From: CAIOGI01 sp964561875 | GTDB taxonomy: Bacteria > Patescibacteriota > Minisyncoccia > Phycocordibacterales > PALSA-1337 | DNA length: 33,995 nt | Direction: 5' to 3' | NCBI GenBank assembly: GCA_964561875.1 | Contig: CAZLQL010000008.1 | Coordinates: 1-33,995, forward strand | Shown: one piece after another, positions 1-7,351 of the stretch | How the letters are laid out: each line of letters begins with the position of its first letter | Position numbering within the stretch: position 1 is the stretch's first letter | The notes under the pieces: generated by a model | Told to the model about the DNA's origin: nothing | Databases searched by the model: none | Seen by the model: only the letters and a program-made list of their open reading frames with translations | Made by a program: the position numbers and the translations under genes

Positions 1-35
1 TAAATATGTCGGCGTAGCTGTTTTGGTTAGGAAGT
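1..35 (+). repeat. Degenerate tRNA-Met 5' fragment
   Basis: Bases 1-19 are identical to 72-90, which is the 7 nt before tRNA-Met plus its first 12 nt (GTCGGCGTAGCT). The next 15 bases still resemble the D-arm (TTGGTTAG against TTGGCTAG), then similarity fades. I read it as a decayed duplicate of the 5' part of the neighbouring tRNA gene. It has no anticodon arm and cannot be functional. The window edge cuts off anything to the left. Confidence 0.55.
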
Positions 36-78
36 GAAGCTGTGCCACAGAGTTTGTTGAAAATGTTAGTTTAAATAT

Positions 79-152
79 GTCGGCGTAGCTCAGTTGGCTA
101 GAGCGTGGGACTCATAAGCCCAAGGTCGAAGGTTCGATCCCTTCCGCCGACA
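79..152 (+). tRNA. tRNA-Met (CAT)
   Basis: A 74-nt cloverleaf. The acceptor stem GTCGGCG (79-85) pairs with CGCCGAC (145-151) and the discriminator is A152. The anticodon loop CTCATAA carries CAT at 113-115, and the T-loop contains TTCGATC. The last anticodon-stem pair (A110/G118) is mismatched. CCA is not encoded. The G1-C72 acceptor pair and the D-arm fit an elongator tRNA-Met better than an initiator, though CAT alone does not exclude tRNA-Ile2. Confidence 0.9.
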
Positions 153-243
153 CAGTATTTCAAAAAATAGGAAATTGTGTATAATAGGAAAATAAGTATG
201 TTTTATGGTAAAAGCTATAGACATACAGAAAGATATACAGAAT

Positions 244-317
244 GCGCCCGTAGTTCAGCTGGCTAGAACGTTCCCCTGTCACGGGAAAGGCCGTGGGTTC
301 GAGTCCCATCGGGCGCG
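244..317 (+). tRNA. tRNA-Asp (GTC)
   Basis: A 74-nt tRNA. The acceptor stem GCGCCCG (244-250) pairs with CGGGCGC (310-316), with discriminator G317. The anticodon loop CTGTCAC reads GTC. CCA is not encoded. The last 18 nt (300-317) and the following 23 nt are duplicated downstream at 417-457, beyond a GC-rich insert. Confidence 0.93.
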
Positions 318-457
318 CAAATATAGTTAATGGGGGTGTTGGGACGAGAAAGTCGGAGCGAGCGAAGGCGAGCGAGACGGGGTCGCGGGCGAGGCTAGCA
401 AGCCGAGACCTGTGACCGAGTCCCATCGGGCGCGCAAATATAGTTAATGGGGGTGTT
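300..457. mobile_element. GC-rich element at the tRNA-Asp 3' end, with direct repeats
   Basis: Positions 300-340 are repeated perfectly at 417-457 (41 bp). The repeat comprises the 18-nt tRNA-Asp tail from T-loop C56 onward plus 23 nt of downstream DNA. The 76 bp between the copies is very GC-rich, in contrast to the AT-rich surroundings. Read on the minus strand, the element starts with GTCACAG directly after the 'TTCG'-equivalent position, and contains GCGACCCCG (378-386) and CTTTCTC. The same blocks occur in the same order in the element next to tRNA-Ser (24171-24357). The intact tRNA and the duplicated tail look like the two ends of a site-specific insertion. I see no credible protein in it. 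Confidence 0.65.
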
Positions 458-486
458 TTGGTACGAGGTTAGATAATTTGTTGTTT

Positions 487-559
487 GCCGACGTAGCTCG
501 GTTGGTAGAGCACCCCATTGGTAATGGGGAGGCCATGAGTTCGATCCTCATCGTCGGCT
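487..559 (+). tRNA. tRNA-Thr (GGT)
   Basis: A 73-nt tRNA. The acceptor stem GCCGACG (487-493) pairs with CGTCGGC (552-558), with discriminator T559. The anticodon stem CCCCA/TGGGG encloses the loop TTGGTAA, anticodon GGT. CCA is not encoded. It lies 30 nt after the tRNA-Asp-linked repeat, in a Met-Asp-Thr tRNA cluster. Confidence 0.93.
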
Positions 560-584
560 CCTTATTTATATTAAGGAATTATTA

Positions 585-1655
585 TTAAGGTTTATAGACA
601 CTTAATACTATATCTTTTTTCGGATCAGCAATCCAAACGTTTGTATTGTATGCTGGAACTGTAGATGTAACTTCTATTGTTTTTGGTCTAAGAATAATAT
701 CATCTGAATCACTTATCTTAAACAATACTATACAATCTTGTCTTCCTAGTTTATCAGGTCCATCTTGTTTTGATGTTCCAGAGTACATAACAGTACCAAA
801 AAAGCTTACTATGCTCATTTTCATCTCTGAACACATAAGAGGTCTTTCTACTTTTGTGGTTATTTTATTATCACTTTTATCAAGTACAACTTTGTCACCT
901 GAAAGATGAATTTTAACTGTAAAAGTCTTATTTCCGGAGTTCAATCTATTATCTCTAATTAAAAAATCATAAGTACTTCTTGCTGATATATCAATATATG
1001 TTGTAGTATCCCCAATTATTGCGTCACCATTAAGTGATCCACCGCCGAGTAATAGATCAGATGGAGGGTATGATTGCATTGCTTCAGCACATGATGATAT
1101 AGCATCATTTCCGAAGGTTTTTTTAGTTACGGGACCATTTCTATCGTCTGCATTATAGGTAAATTTTGATGCGGTCTTATCTATAAAGTTAAGTACGCAA
1201 TTTTGATCAATATATGATTTACCATATGTTTTTTGATAAAATCCTGGAAGAGATTCTTTTTTATTGTAAGTTTCTTTTGAATAGTCAATATCATCTGGGT
1301 CAATCTCACTAGTATCATCTCTGCTTTTTGTTACTTCCCGTTTAATTTTATTAGATTTTGAATATTCAAAATCTATTCTAGAAACATCGTTTCTGCTAGT
1401 GTTGGGATTTAGTGAATTTAGTTTTGTTTTTATAGTTTTTGAAAGTTTGTATGAGTATGTTGATGGATATATATCTGCTCTAAGTGGCCAAGAACCACCA
1501 GCTTTTGCAAGTTGATTCTCAGTATTTATTTCGCTTAATACACTTGATATATTGCCATTTGGTATAGTCCAAATTGATACTAATGATACGATAGCTAATA
1601 CAAAAGCTGGTAATAATTTTCTAGCCTGACTATTTTTTTTACTCATGTTATTCAT
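585..1655 (-). CDS. Secreted or membrane-anchored protein of unknown function
   Basis: 356 residues. The N-terminus is short and basic (KKNSQARK) and is followed by one hydrophobic segment (about residues 14-33), consistent with a signal peptide or membrane anchor. The rest is soluble, Ser/Thr/Asp/Lys-rich and probably extracytoplasmic. It includes a charged, low-complexity stretch (about 90-135) and a C-terminal half that looks beta-rich. Several Cys residues in the mature part could form disulfides. I recognise no catalytic motif or family. Translation could begin at 1655 or at the Met three codons in. It converges on tRNA-Thr and is divergent from the gene at 1760. Confidence 0.75.
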   Translation of the reverse strand: MNNMSKKNSQARKLLPAFVLAIVSLVSIWTIPNGNISSVLSEINTENQLAKAGGSWPLRADIYPSTYSYKLSKTIKTKLNSLNPNTSRNDVSRIDFEYSKSNKIKREVTKSRDDTSEIDPDDIDYSKETYNKKESLPGFYQKTYGKSYIDQNCVLNFIDKTASKFTYNADDRNGPVTKKTFGNDAISSCAEAMQSYPPSDLLLGGGSLNGDAIIGDTTTYIDISARSTYDFLIRDNRLNSGNKTFTVKIHLSGDKVVLDKSDNKITTKVERPLMCSEMKMSIVSFFGTVMYSGTSKQDGPDKLGRQDCIVLFKISDSDDIILRPKTIEVTSTVPAYNTNVWIADPKKDIVLSVYKP

Positions 1656-1672
1656 AAAATAATAATGCAGAT

Positions 1673-1681
1673 ATTATAGCA
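1673..1681 (-). promoter_or_regulatory. Extended -10 promoter for the 585-1655 gene
   Basis: On the minus strand the sequence TGCTATAAT is a perfect extended -10 element (TGN-TATAAT). It ends 17 nt before the first ATG, so the predicted leader is only about 10 nt. No Shine-Dalgarno sequence is visible. Confidence 0.6.
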
Positions 1682-1714
1682 TCAACACCGAGTTTACCCA
1701 TGTTCAATGTTATT

Positions 1715-1743
1715 TTGACGTAGTGTTGATTGTGCTGTATAGT
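1715..1743 (+). promoter_or_regulatory. Sigma70-type promoter for the small gene at 1760
   Basis: TTGACG (1715-1720), a 17-nt spacer and TATAGT (1738-1743) form a near-consensus promoter. The predicted start of transcription (about 1750) falls at the edge of the Shine-Dalgarno sequence, so the leader is very short. Confidence 0.65.
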
Positions 1744-1759
1744 ATTATGGGAGGTAAAC

Positions 1760-1951
1760 ATGAAGACTAAAAATTCTGGTGTATCACTATCGGATAATCA
1801 AATCGTCACAATTCTTTGGCTAGTTACCGTGGTCATTTTGTTTTCGGTCTCACTTTACGCAAAGTCAGTTTCATGTACATTTCTTTCATTGGGTGCTTTG
1901 CTTTTCGGCAGGCAATATCTTTTGTGGGTAATCCGGTCATGTCGCCGGTAA
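1760..1951 (+). CDS. Small membrane protein of unknown function
   Basis: 63 residues when started at the ATG at 1760, which follows a strong GGGAGGT ribosome-binding site (1749-1755) by 4 nt. An upstream in-frame ATG at 1730 lies before the -10 box and is rejected. The protein has a polar N-terminus (MKTKNSGVSLSDNQ), one long or two short hydrophobic segments (about residues 15-50) and a basic C-terminus ending SCRR. I recognise no family. It stands alone between its own promoter and a hairpin terminator. The Shine-Dalgarno sequence and richer codon choice differ from most neighbours, so it looks like an acquired cassette. Confidence 0.65.
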   Translation: MKTKNSGVSLSDNQIVTILWLVTVVILFSVSLYAKSVSCTFLSLGALLFGRQYLLWVIRSCRR

Positions 1952-1956
1952 ACATA

Positions 1957-1984
1957 TAGGGGTTCGGATTATTCCGCACCCCTA
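1957..1984 (+). terminator. Hairpin terminator after the 1760 gene
   Basis: AGGGGT (1958-1963) pairs with ACCCCT (1978-1983), with an inner CGGA/TCCG stem and a TTAT loop. It starts 6 nt after the stop codon. The following U-tract is poor, so it may act as a weak terminator or a stabilising 3' stem-loop. Confidence 0.55.
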
Positions 1985-2097
1985 TTGATTTATATATAAT
2001 CTATACTTGATTCATAAATTTTATTTACATGGTTTATATTTTGTGTTTTATTATTTTAATTTAAATATTTTTGTAACATTTGGTGCTCGTTGAGAGT

Positions 2098-2103
2098 TAT
2101 AAT
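2098..2103 (+). promoter_or_regulatory. -10 box of the sigma factor gene
   Basis: TATAAT lies only 2 nt before the first in-frame ATG (2106). The transcript should begin near 2110, inside the longest open frame. This favours the second Met (2124) as the true start. Confidence 0.5.
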
Positions 2104-2123
2104 ATATGAACGCCAATAACATT

Positions 2124-2711
2124 ATGAAAACACAATTAACAATAGATTATTCGGCGCTTGCCGACGAAGAGATATTTGCTCAATCAATAGAAAAGCCTGA
2201 GCTTTTCAATGAAATAGTATTGAGATATAAAAAGCCATTTCGTACGGCCGCTAGACGCATCTTAGGTATTGAAGATGCTGAGGATGCAGTACAGGAAGCA
2301 TTTGTACGTATGTATATGAATTCTTCTAAGTACACAAAAAAAGAGGGAGTAAAGTTCTCTTCGTGGGCTTATTCTATACTTGTTAGAGTTTGTTATACGA
2401 TGTATTCAAGGAATAAGAAGAGAATGACTTTTTCTCTTGATCCTGAAGTTGTTGGTGAAATTGAAGATTTTAATGTAAAAGATTTAAGAGAGTATGGTCT
2501 TGATAAAGACTATCTATTGTCTTTAATATCAAAATTACCTGTAATGCTAAAGAGGACTCTGGAACTATATATATATGATCATAAAAGTGAAAAAGAAATT
2601 GCAAAACTTGAAGGAGTGTCTTATGGAGTTGTACGAACTCGTATTTCACGTGCAAAAGATAAACTCAAGGAACTTAATGTGGTATACTCAAAATATGAAT
2701 ATGAATCTTGA
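2124..2711 (+). CDS. ECF-type RNA polymerase sigma factor
   Basis: About 195 residues from the Met at 2124 (start MKTQLTIDY); an ATG at 2106 would add six residues but overlaps the promoter region. Sigma region 2 is clear: helices around FNEIVLRYKKPFRTAARRI, then the DAEDAVQEAFVRMY motif, then the SWAYSILVRVCYTMYSR segment expected to bind the -10 element. Region 4 follows with LPVMLKRTLELYIYDHKSEKEIAKLEGVSYGVVRTRISRAKDKL compressed into a typical helix-turn-helix near residues 140-185. Regions 1.1 and 3 are absent, as in ECF sigmas. The downstream membrane-protein gene starts inside this gene (2695 or 2701), a translational-coupling arrangement typical of sigma/anti-sigma pairs. The cognate stimulus cannot be read from sequence. 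Confidence 0.85.
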   Translation: MKTQLTIDYSALADEEIFAQSIEKPELFNEIVLRYKKPFRTAARRILGIEDAEDAVQEAFVRMYMNSSKYTKKEGVKFSSWAYSILVRVCYTMYSRNKKRMTFSLDPEVVGEIEDFNVKDLREYGLDKDYLLSLISKLPVMLKRTLELYIYDHKSEKEIAKLEGVSYGVVRTRISRAKDKLKELNVVYSKYEYES

Positions 2712-3051
2712 AAATAGAACTTCAGAAGAAATAATGATGCGTATAAGTATGATATATAAGATAAAACGCATAGCTTTTTCTGAGTATACAAATACCTTTT
2801 TGCTTTGTGGTCTTTTAGTGTATACTTTTTTTGTTGTTTCAGTTATAGATGTATTTACAAATGCACTATCAGTACATTCACTTTGGGGAACTATAATGTA
2901 TTTTGCAAAATCACTCATTCATTCTCAGTTTTCAGTTCAGATACTTGCTGGTCTAATACTTGTTGTATCACTTAGGTTTGCTATAAATTCTATTAGAAAA
3001 ATATCAAGTTCAAATCTAGTATCAAAGTTGGCTATAAGAAGAGCTATATAG
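2701..3051 (+). CDS. Small two-helix membrane protein, possible anti-sigma partner
   Basis: 116 residues from the ATG at 2701 (or 118 from 2695); both overlap the end of the sigma gene (stop at 2709-2711) by 11-17 nt. A longer open frame exists upstream (from 2575) but lies inside the sigma gene. The N-terminus is charged (LENRTSEEIMMRISMIYKIK), two hydrophobic segments follow (about residues 29-50 and 80-100), and the tail is basic. It has no HxxxCxxC zinc anti-sigma motif. Position and topology suggest a membrane-bound regulator of the sigma factor. That is inference, since no anti-sigma family is recognisable. Confidence 0.6.
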   Translation: MNLENRTSEEIMMRISMIYKIKRIAFSEYTNTFLLCGLLVYTFFVVSVIDVFTNALSVHSLWGTIMYFAKSLIHSQFSVQILAGLILVVSLRFAINSIRKISSSNLVSKLAIRRAI

Positions 3052-3071
3052 AGCGTTTTGTTGTGTTTAAA

Positions 3072-3094
3072 TGCATTTATTTAAATGCAATTTT
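3072..3094 (+). terminator. Weak AT-rich hairpin with T tail
   Basis: TGCATTT and AAATGCA form a 7-bp stem with an ATTT loop (3072-3089), followed by ATTTT. It lies about 20 nt after the stop of the sigma-linked gene and directly before the next promoter. It is plausible as a terminator but low in GC. Confidence 0.4.
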
Positions 3095-3099
3095 AAGTA

Positions 3100-3105
3100 T
3101 ATAAT
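3100..3105 (+). promoter_or_regulatory. -10 box of the DHH phosphoesterase operon
   Basis: TATAAT is followed by 8 nt and then the ATG at 3114. The predicted transcript begins at or within 1-2 nt of the start codon, so the mRNA would be leaderless. No Shine-Dalgarno sequence is seen. Confidence 0.55.
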
Positions 3106-3113
3106 AGGTCATT

Positions 3114-4124
3114 ATGACCAAAAATATCAAAGAATTAGCCCCAAAAGTACTTGAATATATAAATAATTCAAAGTCTATACTTTTACATTGTCATCCATCT
3201 CCAGACCCAGATAGTGTTGGTTCAGTTTTAGCAATGAAGTTTGCTCTAGAGAGTCTAAATAAAAAAGTAACAGTAATAAAAGGGGATTCAGATATTCCAG
3301 AAGCATTCAGTCATTTTCCTGGGTTCAGTGATATTGTTCAAAAGAATTATTTTGAAATTAATAAACAAGATTTTGATTTATTTTTGATTCTAGATTCTGG
3401 ATCAATAAACATGGTGAGTATGAAAGATGAGGTTAAGTTTGAAAATATGAAGACTGTCGTTATAGATCATCATTTTTCAAATAAAGGTTTTGGAGACTTT
3501 AGTCTAATAGATAGTAGCTATACTTCTACTGGTGAAATGCTTTTTGATATATTTAAATGTTGGAATATAGAAATTAATCATAGTATTGCGGTAAATTTGT
3601 TTGTTGGTATGTATACTGACACTGGAGGTTTCAAATACGAGGCTGTAACAATAAATACATATGAAATTGCTGCAAACTTGGTTAGAATTGCTCCGGATTT
3701 CCATAAGTATTTATTTATAATGGAAAATAGCAATAAGCCAGAAGATCTTTTATTTCAGGGTCTAGCTCTATCATCTATTACAAATTATTTAAATGACAAT
3801 ATCGCCATATCAGCTATCCCATTAAATAAGCTAAAAGAAAATAACCTTTTGAATGCAAATCAGAAGATGTCACTTCATAGTATTTCAAATATGTTAAAGT
3901 CGGTTATAGGTTGGAATATAGGTATTTCAATGATAGAACTAGAGCCAGATGTTGTTAAAATAAGTTTTAGAACTAGAGATTCAGATGTATTTGATGTGTC
4001 AAAAATTGCAGTAGCTCTGGGTGGTGGTGGACACAAAGCTGCTTCTGGAGTCACACTCAAGATGTCTTGTGAACAAGCTATAAAAAAAGTAGTTGAAACA
4101 GCTAAAATAATATATAATCTTTGA
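3114..4124 (+). CDS. nrnA: DHH-family phosphoesterase (NrnA-like nanoRNase/pAp phosphatase)
   Basis: 336 residues, the usual length for NrnA. The N-terminal DHH domain has the metal-binding HCHPSPDPDS motif (residues 25-34), LDSG (93-96) and the DHH signature (118-120) in VVIDHHFS. The C-terminal DHHA1 domain ends with GGGGHKAASG, the substrate-binding loop. Family members degrade 2-5-nt RNAs and hydrolyse 3'-phosphoadenosine 5'-phosphate to AMP, in the cytoplasm. The stop is followed after 1 nt by the cyclophilin gene, so the two are probably co-transcribed. The exact substrate (nanoRNA, pAp or c-di-AMP breakdown products) cannot be fixed from sequence. Confidence 0.88.
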   Translation: MTKNIKELAPKVLEYINNSKSILLHCHPSPDPDSVGSVLAMKFALESLNKKVTVIKGDSDIPEAFSHFPGFSDIVQKNYFEINKQDFDLFLILDSGSINMVSMKDEVKFENMKTVVIDHHFSNKGFGDFSLIDSSYTSTGEMLFDIFKCWNIEINHSIAVNLFVGMYTDTGGFKYEAVTINTYEIAANLVRIAPDFHKYLFIMENSNKPEDLLFQGLALSSITNYLNDNIAISAIPLNKLKENNLLNANQKMSLHSISNMLKSVIGWNIGISMIELEPDVVKISFRTRDSDVFDVSKIAVALGGGGHKAASGVTLKMSCEQAIKKVVETAKIIYNL

Positions 4125-4125
4125 T

Positions 4126-4794
4126 ATGGAAAATGATAATAATCAAAATGTAGATAATGGTAACACTAGGCTAGCCTTTGGTTTATTCTTTGTGGCTATA
4201 ATAGTTTTAATAATCGGTTATTTCTGGTGGTCAGGTAAAAAACAGGATATACCAAGTGGTCAAAATAGTCAGATAACACAAAATAATCAAACAACACCAA
4301 ATAAAAATTTTATGCATAAAGTAACAATTGAAACAAATAAAGGAGTTATAGTTTTTGAAACATATGATTTGGATGCACCCAAAACAGTAAAAAACTTTAT
4401 TGATCTAGCAAATAAAGGCTTTTATGATGGAATCATATTTCATAGGGTGATAAAGAATTTTATGATTCAAGGAGGGGATCCTACAGGTACTGGTATGGGT
4501 GGCCCGGGATATACATTTGAAGATGAATTGAATTCAAGTACACCATCATATATTAATGGTTATAAGAGAGGGGTGGTTGCTATGGCAAATGCTGGTCCAA
4601 ATACAAATGGAAGTCAGTTTTTTATTCTTCATAAAGATTATCCACTACCTCATAAATACACAATATTTGGTAATGTAATAAAAGGTATTGAAGTTGTAGA
4701 TGCTATAGCAAATGTAAAGACAAATGGCTCACCATACGACAAGCCAATAGAAAATGTAACAATGAATAAGGTTACAGTAGAGGAAGTTAAATAA
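4126..4794 (+). CDS. Membrane-anchored cyclophilin-type peptidyl-prolyl isomerase
   Basis: 222 residues. A polar N-terminus is followed by one transmembrane helix (about residues 16-35), a Gln/Asn/Thr-rich linker and a full cyclophilin domain from about residue 65. Cyclophilin motifs include FHRVIKNFMIQGGD (catalytic Arg and Gln), GTGMGGPGYTFEDE, MANAGPNTNGSQFFI and the terminal GNVIKG segment. The enzyme catalyses cis/trans isomerisation of X-Pro bonds. The topology places the domain outside the membrane, where it could help exported proteins fold. It starts 1 nt after the stop of the DHH gene and is followed by a nuclease gene after 12 nt. Confidence 0.93.
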   Translation: MENDNNQNVDNGNTRLAFGLFFVAIIVLIIGYFWWSGKKQDIPSGQNSQITQNNQTTPNKNFMHKVTIETNKGVIVFETYDLDAPKTVKNFIDLANKGFYDGIIFHRVIKNFMIQGGDPTGTGMGGPGYTFEDELNSSTPSYINGYKRGVVAMANAGPNTNGSQFFILHKDYPLPHKYTIFGNVIKGIEVVDAIANVKTNGSPYDKPIENVTMNKVTVEEVK

Positions 4795-4806
4795 ACAGTT
4801 TCATAA

Positions 4807-5676
4807 ATGAATAAAAAAGGGGATAAATACAGTGCGGTCTGGGTTTCTCATTCATCTATGGGGGATTTTTTGAAGTGTCCATACGCATACTATCTTCACA
4901 ATATATATAAGGATCCAAAAACAGGTAGGAAGATAAATGTAGTAAATCCAAGTTTGTCTCTAGGTGTTGCTGTTCATGAGGTTTTAGAAGGCTTGGCAGA
5001 TTTTCCTTTTGATAAAAGATTTGATAGACCACTTTCAGAAAGATTGGAAATAGCGTGGCAAAAGGTTAGCGGAAAAAAGGGTGGATTTAAGGATATTGAA
5101 GAAGAAAAACAGTTTAAGGATAGAGCGGTTAGTATGATAAATAGGGTTCAAAATAACCCTGAACCACTTATGAAAAAGACAGTTAAAGTAAAAGGTGGTA
5201 GTAATGGAATGCCCCCAAACTTTTATTTGTCTGAAGAAGAAAATATAATCCTTTGCGGTAAAGTAGATTGGCTTATATATGTTCCAGAAGACGATAGTGT
5301 ACATATATTGGATTTTAAAACTGGAAAAAACGAAGAAGAGTCAGGTTCACTACAATTACCAATATACTCACTGTTATTACACAATCTTCAGAAAAGAAAA
5401 GTTAGTGGTGCAAGTTATTGGTATATAGATAGAGATGATAAGCCTATAGAGGTTAATCTACCTAGTATAGAAGAATCATACAAAAGAGTTTTTGAAGTAG
5501 CATATAAAATTAGTAAAGAAAGAGAGAAGGCAAAAGAAGTGTCTCCTGAGGAAATATTTTTATGTCCAAAAGGTGAAAAAGGGTGTTACTCCTGTAATCC
5601 TTTTAGAAAGATAATAAAAGGTGAGGCAAGTTATATAGGTGTTGGAGATATGAGACAAGATATCTATATGTTATAA
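4807..5676 (+). CDS. PD-(D/E)XK nuclease with four-cysteine (Fe-S type) pattern
   Basis: 289 residues. RecB/Cas4-type nuclease motifs are present: H57-E58 in AVHEVLEG, D154 in GKVDWLIY, D169-x-K171 in LDFKTGK, and the Q183-containing LQLPIYS motif. One Cys near the N-terminus (C24 in FLKCPYAYY) and three near the C-terminus (C253, C260, C263) match the arrangement that holds a 4Fe-4S cluster in AddB and Cas4. No helicase domain, cas genes or AddA partner is in the window. A stand-alone DNA end-processing or repair nuclease is likely. It is probably co-transcribed with the two upstream genes. Its end overlaps the convergent histidine kinase gene by 6 bp. Confidence 0.85.
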   Translation: MNKKGDKYSAVWVSHSSMGDFLKCPYAYYLHNIYKDPKTGRKINVVNPSLSLGVAVHEVLEGLADFPFDKRFDRPLSERLEIAWQKVSGKKGGFKDIEEEKQFKDRAVSMINRVQNNPEPLMKKTVKVKGGSNGMPPNFYLSEEENIILCGKVDWLIYVPEDDSVHILDFKTGKNEEESGSLQLPIYSLLLHNLQKRKVSGASYWYIDRDDKPIEVNLPSIEESYKRVFEVAYKISKEREKAKEVSPEEIFLCPKGEKGCYSCNPFRKIIKGEASYIGVGDMRQDIYML

Positions 5677-6564
5677 GTTTAATGAAATAGTAAAACATAC
5701 CCATATCTTTTTATCTTTATACTTATTTTCTACTGTTATCTTTCCAAAAAGTTTTTCTTCAACTATAGATTTTACTATAGATAAACCAATACCTAATCCT
5801 CTATCCCTATCTTTCGTAGTAAAGAATGGGTCAAAGATTTTTTGTATTATATTTTCAGGTATTTCAGGTCCATTATTTTCTAGTGTAATATAGTGATGTT
5901 TTTCAAAGTCATACTGAGTGATTTTTATTGTGTTATTTTTATCTAAATTATTCTTCTCAAATGAGTCAATAGAGTTCGATATGATATTTGAAAATATTTG
6001 TTGAATATATATGGATTTGCCATGCCACATGTAGTCATTTTTTGTAATCTGTAATACTTTAATATTATTTTTCCTTATTCTATATGAAAGTAAATCTAAA
6101 GTAATTCTTATTTCCTCAGATAGCGAACATGTTCTAGTGTTGTCAGATTCAGTTAGGTTGGATTTTATACTTTCAAGATATTTACCAGCCCTTTCTGTTG
6201 CGTCCATAGCATTTTCTAAAGCAATCTTATCAGTTTTGTTTAAGCTTATTTTCTCTATAGACTTAATGTACAGGATCAATGAAGAGAAAGGATTTATAAG
6301 ATCATGGAATAAGCCTTTTGAGATTTTACCAAATTCAGCCATTCTGTTTATTTCCATAAGTCTATCTTTTTGTTGATCTATAATTTCTTTGTTCATAACT
6401 TTCATCTCTTCTTCTATCTTTTTTCTAACCATAAGTCTTTCTGATGCAGTTATCATACCTCTAGATCTTTTGATTTCACTATTTATTATGTATATAAGAA
6501 AAACCATTAGTGAGAAAAGGATAAATAGGGTAGATATATAAAATAAATATGTAATAATTTGCAT
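5671..6564 (-). CDS. Membrane sensor histidine kinase
   Basis: 297 residues. There is one N-terminal transmembrane helix (about residues 5-28), then a coiled-coil-like basic/acidic helix (30-80). The dimerisation domain carries the phospho-accepting H87 (FHDLINPFSS). The ATPase domain has an N-box (SNIISNSIDSF), the F-box region DPFFTTK and the G-box DRGLGIGLSIVKSI. No HAMP, PAS or extracellular sensor domain is present, so the signal is probably sensed at the membrane or by a partner. The ATG directly abuts the stop of the response-regulator gene (no spacer), so they form one operon and a cognate pair. Confidence 0.9.
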   Translation of the reverse strand: MQIITYLFYISTLFILFSLMVFLIYIINSEIKRSRGMITASERLMVRKKIEEEMKVMNKEIIDQQKDRLMEINRMAEFGKISKGLFHDLINPFSSLILYIKSIEKISLNKTDKIALENAMDATERAGKYLESIKSNLTESDNTRTCSLSEEIRITLDLLSYRIRKNNIKVLQITKNDYMWHGKSIYIQQIFSNIISNSIDSFEKNNLDKNNTIKITQYDFEKHHYITLENNGPEIPENIIQKIFDPFFTTKDRDRGLGIGLSIVKSIVEEKLFGKITVENKYKDKKIWVCFTISLNL

Positions 6565-7233
6565 TTATGCGTCTATAATGTAACCTCTACCTGGAATATT
6601 TCTTATTATTTCCATATCATCATTTGCTTGTATCTTTTTTCTTAAATTTAAAATATGGGCCTCTACCGTATTTGAAAAAGGGTCTGCATCAGCATTCCAC
6701 ACATGCTCCATTATCTGACCTCTCGATAGAATCATACCTCGATTTCTCACTAAGTATTCAAATAAACCGTATTCTTTTCTTGTTAGGTGAATAATCATAT
6801 TTTTCCTAAGTACTAAGTGTTTTTCTGTATCTATGGTTATGCCAGCTATTTCGATGATTGAATTTTCTATTTCTTTCGGTCGTCTCAAAACAGTTTTTAT
6901 CCTAGCTTTGAGTTCATCAAATGAAAATGGTTTTGTAATATAATCATCAGCACCTTTGTCGAGTGCCATAATCTTTTTATTTGTATCACCAATAACAGAT
7001 AAAAATACTATAGGCGTATTTATACCTTTTTGCCTGATCTCCTGTAAGACTTTTATCCCATCTCTTTTAGGTAGTGAATAATCAAGTATTATAATGTCAT
7101 AATGATTTGTTCTTGCAGAATATGAACCACTTTCTCCATCTTGCGATATATCTACAATATGTGAATCTGATTCAAAACCCATTTTTATAAAGTTTGCTAT
7201 GGGTAAATCGTCTTCAATAATCAGTATTTTCAT
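6565..7233 (-). CDS. OmpR/PhoB-family response regulator
   Basis: 222 residues from the Met at 7233 (MKILIIEDD). The receiver domain has the acidic pocket (ED at 7-9), phospho-acceptor D51 (ILDYSLPKRDG) and K101 (ITKPF). The C-terminal winged helix spans about 125-222 (LTRKEYGLFEYL, VEAHILNLRKKI, GRGYII). Another ATG six codons upstream (7251) lies on the far side of the -10 box, so the 7233 start is preferred. It is transcribed together with the adjacent histidine kinase. Targets are unknown. Confidence 0.92.
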   Translation of the reverse strand: MKILIIEDDLPIANFIKMGFESDSHIVDISQDGESGSYSARTNHYDIIILDYSLPKRDGIKVLQEIRQKGINTPIVFLSVIGDTNKKIMALDKGADDYITKPFSFDELKARIKTVLRRPKEIENSIIEIAGITIDTEKHLVLRKNMIIHLTRKEYGLFEYLVRNRGMILSRGQIMEHVWNADADPFSNTVEAHILNLRKKIQANDDMEIIRNIPGRGYIIDA

Positions 7234-7239
7234 AATGTG

Positions 7240-7245
7240 ATTATA
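7240..7245 (-). promoter_or_regulatory. -10 box giving a leaderless response-regulator mRNA
   Basis: TATAAT on the minus strand is followed by exactly 6 nt and then the ATG at 7233. Transcription would start at the A of the start codon. Confidence 0.6.
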
Positions 7246-7321
7246 ATACACATAGTTATATGAACAATATATTTAGGGGAAATCTACCATAAATTTTTTA
7301 TTATTTCTTTATTTACTATAT

Positions 7322-7329
7322 GGTATAAT
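7322..7329 (+). promoter_or_regulatory. -10 box for the PAP2 gene
   Basis: TATAAT (7324-7329) is preceded by TGG, giving a perfect extended -10 (TGGTATAAT from 7321). The predicted leader is about 16 nt and lacks an obvious Shine-Dalgarno sequence. Confidence 0.55.
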
Positions 7330-7351
7330 TTAAAAGTATATTGTACTCAAT

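Noticed and set aside
160..426. 88-codon minus-strand open frame across tRNA-Asp
   Set aside because: It is the antisense of the tRNA and the GC-rich repeat; tRNA antisense frames are common spurious calls.
2575..2700. Upstream extension of the sigma-linked membrane protein
   Set aside because: It lies inside the sigma factor coding sequence; starts at 2695 or 2701 give a sensible overlap.
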